DNA of 21,353 nucleotides from Holophaga sp. (GCA_031292735.1 JARLGP010000095.1:1-21353); one strand, 5' to 3'; positions 1 through 7,366 are shown, numbered from the stretch's first letter. Numbers and translations are program-made. Notes: generated from the sequence alone by a model not told the origin.

Positions 1-384
1 AGGCCTGCTCGCCCTCTGAGCGTCCGGAACCGGAAAGGCCAGGGGCGTCCCGTCGCCGGCCACCCCATCGTAGATGGGCAGGGAGCCGCCCGGTTTCAGG
101 ACGCGCCGGAGGCTCCCGTAGAACCCGGCCCGGTCGGCTATGTTCATCGCCACATGCTGGGTCCAGGCGTGGTCGAAGCTGGCATCGAGGAACGGCAGAT
201 CCAGGGCATCGGCCTGCAGGAAGCGGGCGCGTTCCCCAAGCCCGCAGCGTTCCGCGAGCATCCGGGCCACCTCCACGAAAGCGGGGTTGATATCGATGCC
301 CGTCACCTGGGCTCCGAACACCGCGGCCAGATTAAAGCACGCGCTCCCGGCGGGCACCAGGACTGCATGCCTACTGCGGTTGAC
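1..384 (-). pseudogene. truncated class I SAM-dependent methyltransferase remnant
   Basis: An open frame enters from the left edge and reads on the minus strand to a TAA at 385-387. Its roughly 120 visible codons match the core of a UbiE-like small-molecule methyltransferase. They include an acidic post-I motif (VTGIDINP), a post-II stretch (ADALDLPF), WTQHVAMNI and the RRVLKPGG motif. The N-terminal part of about 70 residues expected in this family is absent. No start codon with a ribosome site precedes the homology, and the first in-frame ATG lies beyond the cofactor motif. The glycine-rich SAM loop (normally D-x-G-x-G) reads VLVPAGSACF and seems to have lost residues. I read it as a decayed, 5'-truncated gene; its 3' end lies outside the window. 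A sequencing error or a frameshifted upstream part cannot be excluded. Confidence 0.6.
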
Positions 385-796
385 TTACGGTGTTGGCAAC
401 GGCTTTTTGCAGCGTCCTGCTGAAGCTCTGGCCCGGCGCATAGGCCATGGCCACGGATGAACCATGGTCTTCCAGGCGGCGTCCGTGTGGAAGCGGGTAT
501 CCCGTCGTCAGCGGCTGTGGGTCGCCCCGGGCGAATTTTTTATTTACAAAATTCACAATCAAGTTTCACAACCTGGGGTGGGGCCCCAAGCGTGCGAGAG
601 TACCAACCATTCCCAACAGACAACCCTACCCGAGATGGATGGAAGGAATATTCTTGCCTGCCGCAAAAACCAACCCAGCTCATTCCGCCACCGCCGGGCC
701 CGGTTTTCCGGACGGGTGCCCCAATAACCCACCACCAAGCATTTCGTTCATTCACCCCACCCACGGCCCACATCGGGCCAAGCGTTTGGAGGCAGC
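385..796. other. non-coding region upstream of dctA
   Basis: I find no convincing gene in these roughly 410 bases. A 63-codon minus-strand frame (371-562) has a plausible-looking C-terminal half but no recognisable family and no good ribosome site. The region contains a marked AT-rich island at about 533-572 and a GGGGCCCC palindrome near 582-589. A TATTCT hexamer near 649-654 could be a -10 box, but it lacks a good -35 partner. The last bases hold the dctA ribosome site GGAGG (788-792). Two stretches resembling sigma-54 promoters have the wrong GG-to-GC spacing. The dctA promoter must lie somewhere here. Confidence 0.6.
543..571 (+). promoter_or_regulatory. candidate operator: three TTxACAA direct repeats
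   Basis: Within an AT-rich island in otherwise GC-rich DNA, the heptamers TTTACAA (543-549), TTCACAA (552-558) and TTCACAA (565-571) occur in the same orientation, 9 and 13 bases apart. Short AT-rich direct repeats are typical targets of DcuR/CitB-type regulators, and such a regulator is encoded at 6305-7030. The site lies about 225 bases upstream of the dctA start. Assigning it to that regulator is inference. Confidence 0.3.
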
Positions 797-2134
797 ATGG
801 ATCCGTCGGCAGTCAAGACCCTTCCCGATAAAGTAAAAATACCCTTCTACCGTGTCCTCTATGTCCAGGTGCTGTTCGCCATCATCGTTGGCGGACTGCT
901 GGGCTGGAAATTTCCGGTGATCGCCACCAATGACTGGGTCAAGGCCATGGGCGACGGCTTCATCAAGCTGATCAAGATGGTCATCGCCCCCATCATCTTC
1001 TGCACCGTGGTCTCGGGCATCGCCCATGTGCAGGGGGCCAAGACCGTGGGCCGGATCGGGGTCAAGGCCATGATCTACTTCGAGATCGTGTCCACCTTCT
1101 CGCTGATCATCGGCGTCGTCATCGCCAACCTGCTGCATCCGGGCGCCAACTTCGGTGGCAAGGCGCCGGACGCCTCGGTGGTGGCCAGCTTCGCCAAGCA
1201 GGCCCACGAGATGAAGTCGGTGGACTTCGTGCTCAACATCATTCCGGAAAGCGCCGTGGGCGGGTTCGCCAAGGGCGACATCCTCCAGGTGCTGCTGTTC
1301 TCCATCCTGTTCGGGCTGGCGCTGATGGCCCTGGGCGAGAAGACCAAGGCCCTGCGCTCGATCATCGATGAGCTGGCCCAGGCGGTGTTCGGGGTCATCG
1401 GGCTGGTCATGAAGGCCGCCCCGTTCGGCGCCTTCGGCGCCATGGCCTACACCGTCGGCAAGTACGGGCCCCAGGCCCTGGGCAATCTGCTGGGACTGAT
1501 CGCCACCTTCTACCTGACCTCCGCCCTGTTCGTGATCGTCGTCCTGGGCCTCGTCGCCCGCTTCATCGGCTTCAACATCTTCAAATATCTCAACTACATC
1601 AAGGACGAGCTTCTTATCGTGCTGGGCACCAGCTCCTCGGAAAGCGCCCTGCCCAACCTCATGCGGAAGATGGAAGCCATGGGCTGCTCCAAGCCGGTGG
1701 TCGGCCTGGTGGTTCCCACCGGGTATTCCTTCAACCTGGACGGCACCAACATCTACATGAGCCTGGCCACCATCTTCATCGCCCAGGCGCTGGGCTTCCA
1801 CCTGGGGCTCAAGGACCAGCTGGCCATCATCCTGGTGGCGATGCTCACCTCCAAGGGCGCCTCCGGCGTCTCCGGCGCCGGCTTCGTCACCCTGGCGGCG
1901 ACGCTGAGCGTGGTGAGCCCGGCCCTGGTGCCCGGCATGGCCATCGTGCTGGGCATCGACAAGTTCATGAGCGAATGCCGCGCCCTCACCAACATCACCG
2001 GCAACGGGATCGCCTGTGCTTTCGTCTCCTGGTGGGAGGGCGAACTGAACCGGCACAAGCTGCATGCCATCATCGGTGGCCGTGACTTCACCGTTGAGGA
2101 CGGCGCCAAAACCGAAGTGAACGCCGAAGGATAG
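797..2134 (+). CDS. dctA: C4-dicarboxylate:cation symporter DctA
   Basis: This 445-residue inner-membrane carrier of the DAACS/glutamate-transporter fold should import succinate, fumarate and malate with protons or sodium. Family signatures are in order: a hydrophobic N-terminal half, the HP1 serine motif SSSES (279-283), the TM7 motif NLDGT (313-317), the HP2 loop [11 protein letters not shown], and the TM8 substrate motif beginning at D388 ([12 protein letters not shown]). E. coli DctA is slightly shorter at 428 residues. The ATG at 797 is preceded by GGAGG with five-base spacing. The gene stands alone after a long non-coding region and converges on the minus-strand signalling operon, whose sensor resembles DctB. 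That context supports dicarboxylate uptake rather than glutamate uptake. Regulation by the neighbouring system is likely but inferred. Confidence 0.96.
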   Translation: MDPSAVKTLPDKVKIPFYRVLYVQVLFAIIVGGLLGWKFPVIATNDWVKAMGDGFIKLIKMVIAPIIFCTVVSGIAHVQGAKTVGRIGVKAMIYFEIVSTFSLIIGVVIANLLHPGANFGGKAPDASVVASFAKQAHEMKSVDFVLNIIPESAVGGFAKGDILQVLLFSILFGLALMALGEKTKALRSIIDELAQAVFGVIGLVMKAAPFGAFGAMAYTVGKYGPQALGNLLGLIATFYLTSALFVIVVLGLVARFIGFNIFKYLNYIKDELLIVLGTSSSESALPNLMRKMEAMGCSKPVVGLVVPTGYSFNLDGTNIYMSLATIFIAQALGFHLGLKDQLAIILVAMLTSKGASGVSGAGFVTLAATLSVVSPALVPGMAIVLGIDKFMSECRALTNITGNGIACAFVSWWEGELNRHKLHAIIGGRDFTVEDGAKTEVNAEG

Positions 2135-2165
2135 GTGAAAGCCCCAAGAAACGGCTCATCGAGCG

Positions 2166-2341
2166 TTCCTGGCCTTCCACCTGAGGGAGAACGCCATGTC
2201 CCGGGAGGGCGTGGCGTTCTTCAACGAGCACCTGCGGCTACTGCATGGAGGCGTGCCCCCAGTTCCACGAAGGCTCCCTGTTCATCGGGCCCGCGCCGCT
2301 GGGCCAGGTGCGCCTGCACGCCATCATGGGCGAGGGCGGCA
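2166..2341 (+). pseudogene. remnant of succinate dehydrogenase/fumarate reductase iron-sulfur subunit
   Basis: Just after dctA, two adjoining frames join into one recognisable protein scrap. The first frame (2166-2231) ends in VAFFNEH. One base later, the second frame (from 2233) reads CGYCMEACP, a CxxCxxxCP cluster-binding motif, followed by FIGPAPLGQVRLHAIMG. That pattern is the C-terminal ferredoxin-like domain of SdhB/FrdB. A single extra C near 2232 breaks the frame, a stop at 2182 closes the second frame upstream, and the homology ends where the minus-strand kinase gene begins. The domain's remaining cysteine motifs, the [2Fe-2S] domain and the flavoprotein gene are all missing, so it cannot be functional. 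It may mark a former dctA-frd arrangement or a deletion or inversion junction. Confidence 0.6.
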
Positions 2342-3382
2342 TCACCCCTGGATCTTCTCAGGGTAATGGATGGAGGTGCGGAAGATCGTGCCGCCACCCT
2401 CCCGGTCGGCAACCTCCAGCCGGCCCCCCAGGGCCGTCACTCGTTTGAAGACGTGGAACAGCCCGAACCCACGGTCCTCCCCCTTGGTGGAGAAGCCCCG
2501 CTGGAACAGCCGCTCCCGGAGTTCCGGAGGGATCCCGGGGCCGCTGTCCTCCACGGTGACCACGAGCCGATCGGAAGCGTGCTGGAGATCCACCAGGATC
2601 TCCCGGCGGGTGGATTCCCCAATGGCTTCCACCGCGTTTTCCAGCAGGTTGCCCAGGATCGTGACCAGGTCGTGGGCCACCGATTCGCTGGCGCAGAGCG
2701 GCAGCTGGGAGGCGTCCGACAACTGCATGGTGATGTTCTGCTCCCGGGCGGCGCTGGACCGGGCCAGCAGGAAGCCGGCGATCACCGGGTCCTTGACCCT
2801 TGGCACCACCTGCCCGACCTCGTCCTGGAGCTTGCCCGTGATGCCGGTGATGTAGCTGGACAGCCGGTCGAATTCCCCCAGGCGGATCAGGCCGAGGATG
2901 ACGTGGAGCTTGTTCATGAATTCATGGGTCTGGGCCCGCAGCGCCTCCGCGTAGAGCCGGATCCCGGAGACCTGCTCGGCCAGTTGCCGGCGGAGCCGGC
3001 GGAGCTGGATCTGATGATCGACCCGGGCGATGATCTCTTCCGCCTGGAAGGGCTTCGTCACATAATCGGCGCCACCCACCTTGAACGCTTCCACCTTGTC
3101 CAGGGCGTTGTCCAGGGCACTGATGAAAATGATGGGAATGTCCTTGAGCCGGTCGTCGGCCTGCAGCATCCGGCATACCTCGAACCCGTTCATGTCGGGC
3201 ATGGCGATGTCCAGGACGATCAGGTCGGGCGGCATGACCTTGGCCGACGTCAGGGCGAGCGGGCCCGACAGGGCGCAGCGGATCCGGTAGTCATGGCCCC
3301 TGAGCACCTTTTCCAGCAAATCCAGGTTGGCCGGATTGTCGTCCACCAGAAGAATCTGTTCCGCCGTTTCATGGCTAGGCAT
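2342..3382 (-). CDS. receiver domain fused to DcuS/CitA-type histidine kinase transmitter
   Basis: The 346-residue protein has no membrane segment or signal peptide and should be cytoplasmic. Residues 8-125 form a response-regulator receiver: acidic pair D14-D15, phosphoacceptor D58 (LIVLDIAMPDMNG) and K110 (VTKPF). After a helical linker comes the SpoOB-type histidine box LRAQTHEFMNKLHVILGL with H153, as in DcuS, CitA and MalK. A GHKL ATPase domain follows, with N box NLLENAVEA (245-253), G1 box DSGPG (279-283) and a G2 box RGFGLFHV (304-311). A kinase of the DcuS family normally carries its own periplasmic sensor; here a receiver replaces it. The ATG at 3382 follows a GAGGG ribosome site and overlaps the upstream kinase stop by eight bases, which suggests translational coupling. 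A longer frame to 3454 lies inside that kinase and is unlikely to be used. Control of its activity by phosphorylation of D58 is inferred. Confidence 0.9.
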   Translation of the reverse strand: MPSHETAEQILLVDDNPANLDLLEKVLRGHDYRIRCALSGPLALTSAKVMPPDLIVLDIAMPDMNGFEVCRMLQADDRLKDIPIIFISALDNALDKVEAFKVGGADYVTKPFQAEEIIARVDHQIQLRRLRRQLAEQVSGIRLYAEALRAQTHEFMNKLHVILGLIRLGEFDRLSSYITGITGKLQDEVGQVVPRVKDPVIAGFLLARSSAAREQNITMQLSDASQLPLCASESVAHDLVTILGNLLENAVEAIGESTRREILVDLQHASDRLVVTVEDSGPGIPPELRERLFQRGFSTKGEDRGFGLFHVFKRVTALGGRLEVADREGGGTIFRTSIHYPEKIQG

Positions 3383-6170
3383 GCACCCTCCCCGGGGCAA
3401 TGAGCTGGCGCAGGGCTTCGAAGCGGAAGGCCTGCAGATGAACCGAGAAGGCATCCGCCAGGGTCCGGTCCGGCAGGCCGTCCAGAAGCTCCTGGGCCTC
3501 CGCCCGATCCCCGATGACCAGGGAACGGTCGAACGCTTCGATCCAGGCCGAATCCAGGGCCTCGACCCGGGGCGCCAGTTCGGCCTCGGGCAGGACCGGC
3601 GCGGGGGCCGCGGTGGCCAGCTCCAGCCCGCAGTGGCGGCAGAGCTTGTCCAGCAGTTCGCTTTCGGCGAAGGGCTTCACCAGCAGGTCGTCGAACCGGA
3701 GGACCTGGAGGGGATCCCGCTCCATGTCCAGGACGCTCGCGGTCATGGCGATCACCACCGTCCTGGGCCTCCCCAGCTTCGTTTCCAGGGCCCGGAGCCG
3801 TTCCGCGGTCTCCTCGCCATCCATTCCCGGCATGCGCAGGTCCATCCACACGGCGTGCGGCTGCCACGCCTCCCACAGGGCCAGCGCCGACGGGCCGTCC
3901 CCGGCCTCCCGGACCTCCATCCCCAGGGAGGAGAGGAGCCGCACCAGGAGGGTCCGGTTGTCCTCCACATCGTCCACCACCAGCATCCTCTGGGGAGGCT
4001 GGCCCTGGACGAGCCCCAGCGGCGCCTGGGCTGCCTGCCCGAGGGCGAGCGGGTCCTCGGCCATGGGGATCTCGAAGCGGAAGACGCTGCCCTGGGCCAC
4101 CGTGCTCTCCACTTCGATGTTCCCCCCCATGAGCCGGACCATGGCCTGGCTGATGTGCAGGCCCAGGCCCGTGCCTTCGGCGACTTCGCGCCCGGACTGG
4201 GTCTGTTGGAAAGCCTGGAAGAGCTTCGGGATCTCATCGGCGCTCATGCCCGAGCCGGTGTCCCGGACGGCGAAGCAGACCTTGGTGCCCATCCGTTCCA
4301 CCGACAGGGTCACCCGGCCGCGCTGGGTGAACTTCATTCCGTTGCTCAGCAGGTTCACCAGGATCTGGCGCAGCTTCAACGGATCCCCCACCAGGAATTC
4401 AGGGAAGGGCTGGCGGACCTCCAGGCGGAATTCCAGCCCCTTGGCCACGGCCCGGATCCGGGCCATGTCCTCGATGGATTTGAAGAACAGTTCCGTGGGA
4501 AAGGACTGCATGTCCAGGGTGAGCTTCCCGGCTTCGATCCTGGAAAGGGACAGGACGTGGTTGATGAGCCCCAGGAGATGCTCCCCGGCCCGGTGGATCC
4601 GCTGGAGGTTGTCCCGGTTGCCCGGATCCCGGACCGTGTGGTTGAGCAGCTGGGCGTAGCCCAGGATGACGTTCAGCGGCGTGCGCAGTTCGTGGCTCAT
4701 GCTGGCCAGGAAGATGCTCTTGGCCTTGGTGGCGGCCTCCGCGGCCTCCTTGGCCTCCCGGAGTTCGGTGGTCCTGCGCTCCACCAGCTCTTCCAGGTGC
4801 TCCCGGTAGACCCTGAGCTCGATCTCGGTGCGCTTGCGGACGGAAATGTCATCGAAGATCCAGATGGAACCATCGTTGGGATGTTCCGGGTCGAGCGCCT
4901 TGCCCAGGATCTGGGACCAGAACGGCACCCCGTCCGGACCCGCGCACAGGACCTCGGCCTGGAACTGGCCGCCCTGGGACATGGTGGGATAGGCTTCGCT
5001 TTCCACCCGCTGGTATTCCTCGTTGCTGGCATAGATCATGCGAATGGAACACCCCTGGATGTTCTCCTGGGGCTGGCCCAGGATCGCCGACATCCTCGGG
5101 TTCACCCATTCGAACACGCCCTGCCGGATGAAGGCGATGCCGACCGTGCTGTTGCCCAGGATGAGGGCCTGGATCCCGTTGGCATGGCGCAACTTGTGCT
5201 CGCTTTCCCGGAGCAGGACCTCGGCCTTTTCCCGGGCGCCGATCACGGAGGCGAGGAGGGCGATGGTGATCGCCATGGCCCCGAGGATCCCGGTGGCGGT
5301 GAAGACGACGTTCTTGTTCACAAGGTAGGCCGGGCCGCCCCTGGCCAGGGCCATGATGGTCCAGTCGGTAAGGATTTGGCGGGTCGAGACCGACCAGTGC
5401 TCCCCCTGGAACAGGATGGTCTGCTTGCCGCCGAACAGGTTGGGGAAGGGCTTCAGCTTCTGGTCGCCGAACTGCTGGCTGGCGTGGATCCGTTCCAGCT
5501 CGTCAGCCTTCATGGGCTTGACATAGTGGAACAGCAGGTCCTTCTGGTTGGAGGCGAAGATGACCCCGTCCGGAGAGACCAGGAACACCGGCATCGGGTC
5601 CGCCACCAGGATGGCGTCGATGGCATCCATGCTGGCCTTGACCACCAGCACTCCCACGATGCGCCGGTTGGCCAGGACGATGGGCGTGCTGCGGTACAGC
5701 CCGCGCTGCCCGGTGGTGACCCCCATGGCCGGGTAGACCGCCTCGTTGCCGTGGAGCGCCGCGATGAAGTAGGGCCGGAAGCCGTACTGGTTGCCGGTCA
5801 GGGTCTTGCCGCCTTCATACCGGGTGCAGGAGACCACGGTCCCCGCCCGGTTCAGCACATAGACGATTCCCGCGCCGCAGACCCGCCGGGCGGTCTCCAG
5901 GACCAGGCTGACCTGGGGATTGTCCGGGCGGTCCAGCCCCCGCGCCACCCGGACGATCTCATCGGACTGGGTCAGGGAACGCAGATCCGGCTGGTGGTTG
6001 GAAAAGGTGGCTTCGTCGATGCGGGTGGCGATGTGCTGGATGGGGCGGCTCTCCGCGGTGCCCTTGAGGCCCATGCGGTAGGCGAAGGCCACCGCCAGCG
6101 CCATGGACAGCCCCAGAACCGAAAGCACGATCGTGAAAGGGCTCTTCCACGGAAGCCATCCGTGCATCAT
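3375..6170 (-). CDS. hybrid sensor histidine kinase with DctB-like dCache domain (dCache-PAS-HisKA-HATPase-REC)
   Basis: About 931 residues. TM1 (12-30) and TM2 (289-310) flank a periplasmic dCache domain with the DctB hallmarks FRPYF (131-135), VTTGQRGLYRSTP and VVKAS (K178). These positions correspond to the dicarboxylate-binding pocket of rhizobial DctB, so C4-dicarboxylates are the likely ligands. A cytoplasmic PAS domain (about 330-445) and a coiled coil follow. Next come HisKA (H493 in SMSHELRTPLN), HATPase_c (N box NLLSNGMKF, DTGSG, GTGLGL) and a receiver with D777 (WMDLRMPG) and K832. A helical tail of about 85 residues ends the protein. The start at 6170 is preferred because GAGG lies seven bases upstream; an ATG at 6200 and a TTG at 6212 lack such a site. 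The gene is second in the minus-strand operon and overlaps the next gene by eight bases. Confidence 0.9.
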   Translation of the reverse strand: MMHGWLPWKSPFTIVLSVLGLSMALAVAFAYRMGLKGTAESRPIQHIATRIDEATFSNHQPDLRSLTQSDEIVRVARGLDRPDNPQVSLVLETARRVCGAGIVYVLNRAGTVVSCTRYEGGKTLTGNQYGFRPYFIAALHGNEAVYPAMGVTTGQRGLYRSTPIVLANRRIVGVLVVKASMDAIDAILVADPMPVFLVSPDGVIFASNQKDLLFHYVKPMKADELERIHASQQFGDQKLKPFPNLFGGKQTILFQGEHWSVSTRQILTDWTIMALARGGPAYLVNKNVVFTATGILGAMAITIALLASVIGAREKAEVLLRESEHKLRHANGIQALILGNSTVGIAFIRQGVFEWVNPRMSAILGQPQENIQGCSIRMIYASNEEYQRVESEAYPTMSQGGQFQAEVLCAGPDGVPFWSQILGKALDPEHPNDGSIWIFDDISVRKRTEIELRVYREHLEELVERRTTELREAKEAAEAATKAKSIFLASMSHELRTPLNVILGYAQLLNHTVRDPGNRDNLQRIHRAGEHLLGLINHVLSLSRIEAGKLTLDMQSFPTELFFKSIEDMARIRAVAKGLEFRLEVRQPFPEFLVGDPLKLRQILVNLLSNGMKFTQRGRVTLSVERMGTKVCFAVRDTGSGMSADEIPKLFQAFQQTQSGREVAEGTGLGLHISQAMVRLMGGNIEVESTVAQGSVFRFEIPMAEDPLALGQAAQAPLGLVQGQPPQRMLVVDDVEDNRTLLVRLLSSLGMEVREAGDGPSALALWEAWQPHAVWMDLRMPGMDGEETAERLRALETKLGRPRTVVIAMTASVLDMERDPLQVLRFDDLLVKPFAESELLDKLCRHCGLELATAAPAPVLPEAELAPRVEALDSAWIEAFDRSLVIGDRAEAQELLDGLPDRTLADAFSVHLQAFRFEALRQLIAPGRVHA

Positions 6171-6180
6171 CCGCCACCTC
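6171..6180 (-). promoter_or_regulatory. ribosome binding site choosing the hybrid kinase start
   Basis: On the minus strand the bases just before the ATG pair at 6170/6167 read GAGGTGGCGG, a good Shine-Dalgarno core at normal spacing. No comparable site precedes the upstream in-frame ATG (6200) or TTG (6212). The shorter protein therefore starts directly before the first transmembrane helix. Confidence 0.55.
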
Positions 6181-6304
6181 AGGGCTGGTCCCCATCCCAT
6201 GATAACGGACAAGACCAGCTCCGTCCGTCACGAGTGGGGCATGCCAACCAAGGCGGGAAGCTTGCCGCGGATCTCGGCCACGGTGGCGGCCAGTAGTTTC
6301 CGCT

Positions 6305-7030
6305 CTATTCACCGTTCAGGAATTGCCAGACCTCGTCCACATAGGCCTTCTGGACGGTGAACCGGTGGATCGGCCGCCCCACGGATCCGTAGGCGTTTTC
6401 CATCTTCAGCACCTTGAGGCCGCAAAGGAATTCGCAGTATTTCCGGACGGAAACCCTGGAGATGCCGATCGGTTCGGCGATCTCGTCGCAGGTGAACCAG
6501 GGGGTCTCCTTGGGCCACTCGAAGATGACCTTGCAGACCCGCTCCAGGGTGATGCGGTCCAGTCCCTTGGGCAGGGCCTGGTCCGCGCGGGAACCGGACC
6601 CGCGCCGGCCCATGACCAGGTCCAGTTCCGTCTGGCTCACCGGGTCGTCCATGCTCATCCGCCGGTGGGTTTCCCGGTAGGCCTCCAGGGCCTGCTTGAG
6701 CCGCTCGAACTCGAACGGCTTGATGAGGTAGTCCACGGCTCCAAGCTTCAGGGCCGTGCTGACGGTCCGGGTGTCGCGAGCCGCCGTCACGAAGATGACG
6801 TCCACCTCCAGGGCCTGGGAACGGATCTCGGCGAGGAGGTCGACCCCGCTCTGCCCAGCCATGGAAATGTCAAGAAGGATCAGGTCGACCTTGCGCTCCC
6901 GGAGCACCTGCTTGGCCTGCTGGGCGTTCTCGACCGAAGCGGCGATCTCGAACCCCTCGACGCGGTTGACATAGTGGCGGTTCAGTTCCGCCACCATGGG
7001 GTCATCTTCAACCAGCAATACACGAATCAA
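6305..7030 (-). CDS. DcuR/CitB-family response regulator
   Basis: From the TTG at 7030 this is a 241-residue protein, about the length of E. coli DcuR (239) and with the same kind of beginning (MIRVLLVEDDPMVAELNRHYV). The receiver has D9-D10, phosphoacceptor D54 (LILLDISMAG), T82 and K104 (LIKPFE). The C-terminal DNA-binding part carries the family helix-turn-helix around CDEIAEPIGISRVSVRKY and the closing motif GRPIHRF. DcuR, CitB and DctR activate genes for dicarboxylate or citrate uptake and metabolism. The gene is first in an operon with two kinases, and dctA beyond them is a plausible target. The frame stays open to an ATG at 7105, but that ATG lacks a ribosome site and would lie at or next to the predicted transcript start. 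Confidence 0.92.
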   Translation of the reverse strand: MIRVLLVEDDPMVAELNRHYVNRVEGFEIAASVENAQQAKQVLRERKVDLILLDISMAGQSGVDLLAEIRSQALEVDVIFVTAARDTRTVSTALKLGAVDYLIKPFEFERLKQALEAYRETHRRMSMDDPVSQTELDLVMGRRGSGSRADQALPKGLDRITLERVCKVIFEWPKETPWFTCDEIAEPIGISRVSVRKYCEFLCGLKVLKMENAYGSVGRPIHRFTVQKAYVDEVWQFLNGE

Positions 7031-7036
7031 CGGAGG

Positions 7037-7042
7037 CCTTCT
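7037..7042 (-). promoter_or_regulatory. ribosome binding site selecting a TTG start for the response regulator
   Basis: AGAAGG on the minus strand lies six bases before TTG at 7030. Starting there gives the family-typical N-terminus and leaves a 5' leader of roughly 70 bases from the candidate promoter at 7109-7137. Confidence 0.55.
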
Positions 7043-7108
7043 GTTGGGTGCGACCTGGGGAACCACTTGAATGGAATGGATGGGAACCGTGACTGATCCT
7101 GACATGGA

Positions 7109-7137
7109 TATCTAGAACATTTGAAGTCATGGCCCAA
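7109..7137 (-). promoter_or_regulatory. candidate sigma-70-type promoter of the signalling operon
   Basis: On the minus strand TTGGGC (7137-7132) and TAGATA (7114-7109) are separated by 17 bases. Each box matches consensus at only three of six positions. The placement suits a transcript that begins near 7102 and initiates translation at the TTG at 7030. The evidence is weak on sequence alone. Confidence 0.3.
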
Positions 7138-7206
7138 TGGATGTCATTTTCCCGCATCATTCTTTCCGGAGCAAGTGGCGGCAGGAAGATCCACGCCCGG
7201 AAGGAG

Positions 7207-7233
7207 GCCCCGCAACCTCAGCGGCGGCGGGGC
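7207..7233 (-). terminator. GC-rich hairpin downstream of tRNA-Ser
   Basis: A seven-base perfect inverted repeat (GCCCCGC at 7207-7213, GCGGGGC at 7227-7233) encloses a 13-base loop. It lies immediately downstream of the tRNA 3' end on the minus strand. A strong U tract is missing; the sequence that follows is pyrimidine-rich (CCTCCTTCC). It may be a weak intrinsic terminator or a 3'-processing structure. Confidence 0.4.
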
Positions 7234-7239
7234 TCAAAC

Positions 7240-7329
7240 TGGCGGAGAGAGAGGGATTCGAACCCCCGAACGGCTCACACCGTCACCTGATTTCGAGTCA
7301 GGCGCCTTCAACCACTCGGCCATCTCTCC
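7240..7329 (-). tRNA. tRNA-Ser (anticodon CGA)
   Basis: A complete 90-base class II tRNA reads on the minus strand. The acceptor arm GGAGAGA pairs with TCTCTCC and is followed by G and an encoded CCA. The D arm is GCCGAGTGGTTGAAGGC. The anticodon stem CCTGA/TCAGG encloses the loop CTCGAAA, giving anticodon CGA, which decodes UCG. A long variable arm typical of serine tRNAs follows, then a T arm with loop TTCGAAT. All arms pair well apart from one G-U in the T stem. It lies between the response regulator and the thioesterase gene on the same strand and appears to have its own promoter. Confidence 0.97.
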
Positions 7330-7338
7330 AGGGCTGCC

Positions 7339-7366
7339 AGTATATCAGGTTTTGCGCCCACGCCAG
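7339..7366 (-). promoter_or_regulatory. promoter of tRNA-Ser
   Basis: TATACT (7344-7339, minus strand) matches the -10 consensus at five of six positions and ends nine bases before the mature tRNA 5' end. CTGGCG, 16 bases further upstream, is a poor -35 box (three of six). The location fits a short-leader tRNA transcript. Confidence 0.5.

Noticed and set aside
394..411. Sigma-54-like sequence TGGCAA...TTGCA upstream of dctA
   Set aside because: The GG and GC elements are 12 bases apart instead of 10. A second candidate near 644-656 has only 9. Sigma-54 promoters do not tolerate this spacing, and the encoded regulator is DcuR-like rather than DctD-like.
371..562. A 63-codon minus-strand frame between the methyltransferase remnant and dctA
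   Set aside because: Its last 25 or so residues look protein-like, but there is no recognisable family, the start lies in the AT-rich island without a ribosome site, and it overlaps proposed regulatory DNA.
752..2065. A 437-codon minus-strand frame opposite dctA
   Set aside because: Low-complexity Gly/Asp/His composition; the plus strand is clearly DctA.
3327..6296. A 989-codon plus-strand frame opposite the hybrid kinase
   Set aside because: Same GC-driven artefact; the minus-strand frame holds dCache, PAS, HisKA, HATPase and receiver motifs.
6227..6304. A stretch of about 25 codons between the response regulator and hybrid kinase genes reading IERKLLAATVAEIRGKLPAL
   Set aside because: It looks coding-like, but it lacks a start codon with a ribosome site and is too short to assign. 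It may be a decayed fragment or chance.
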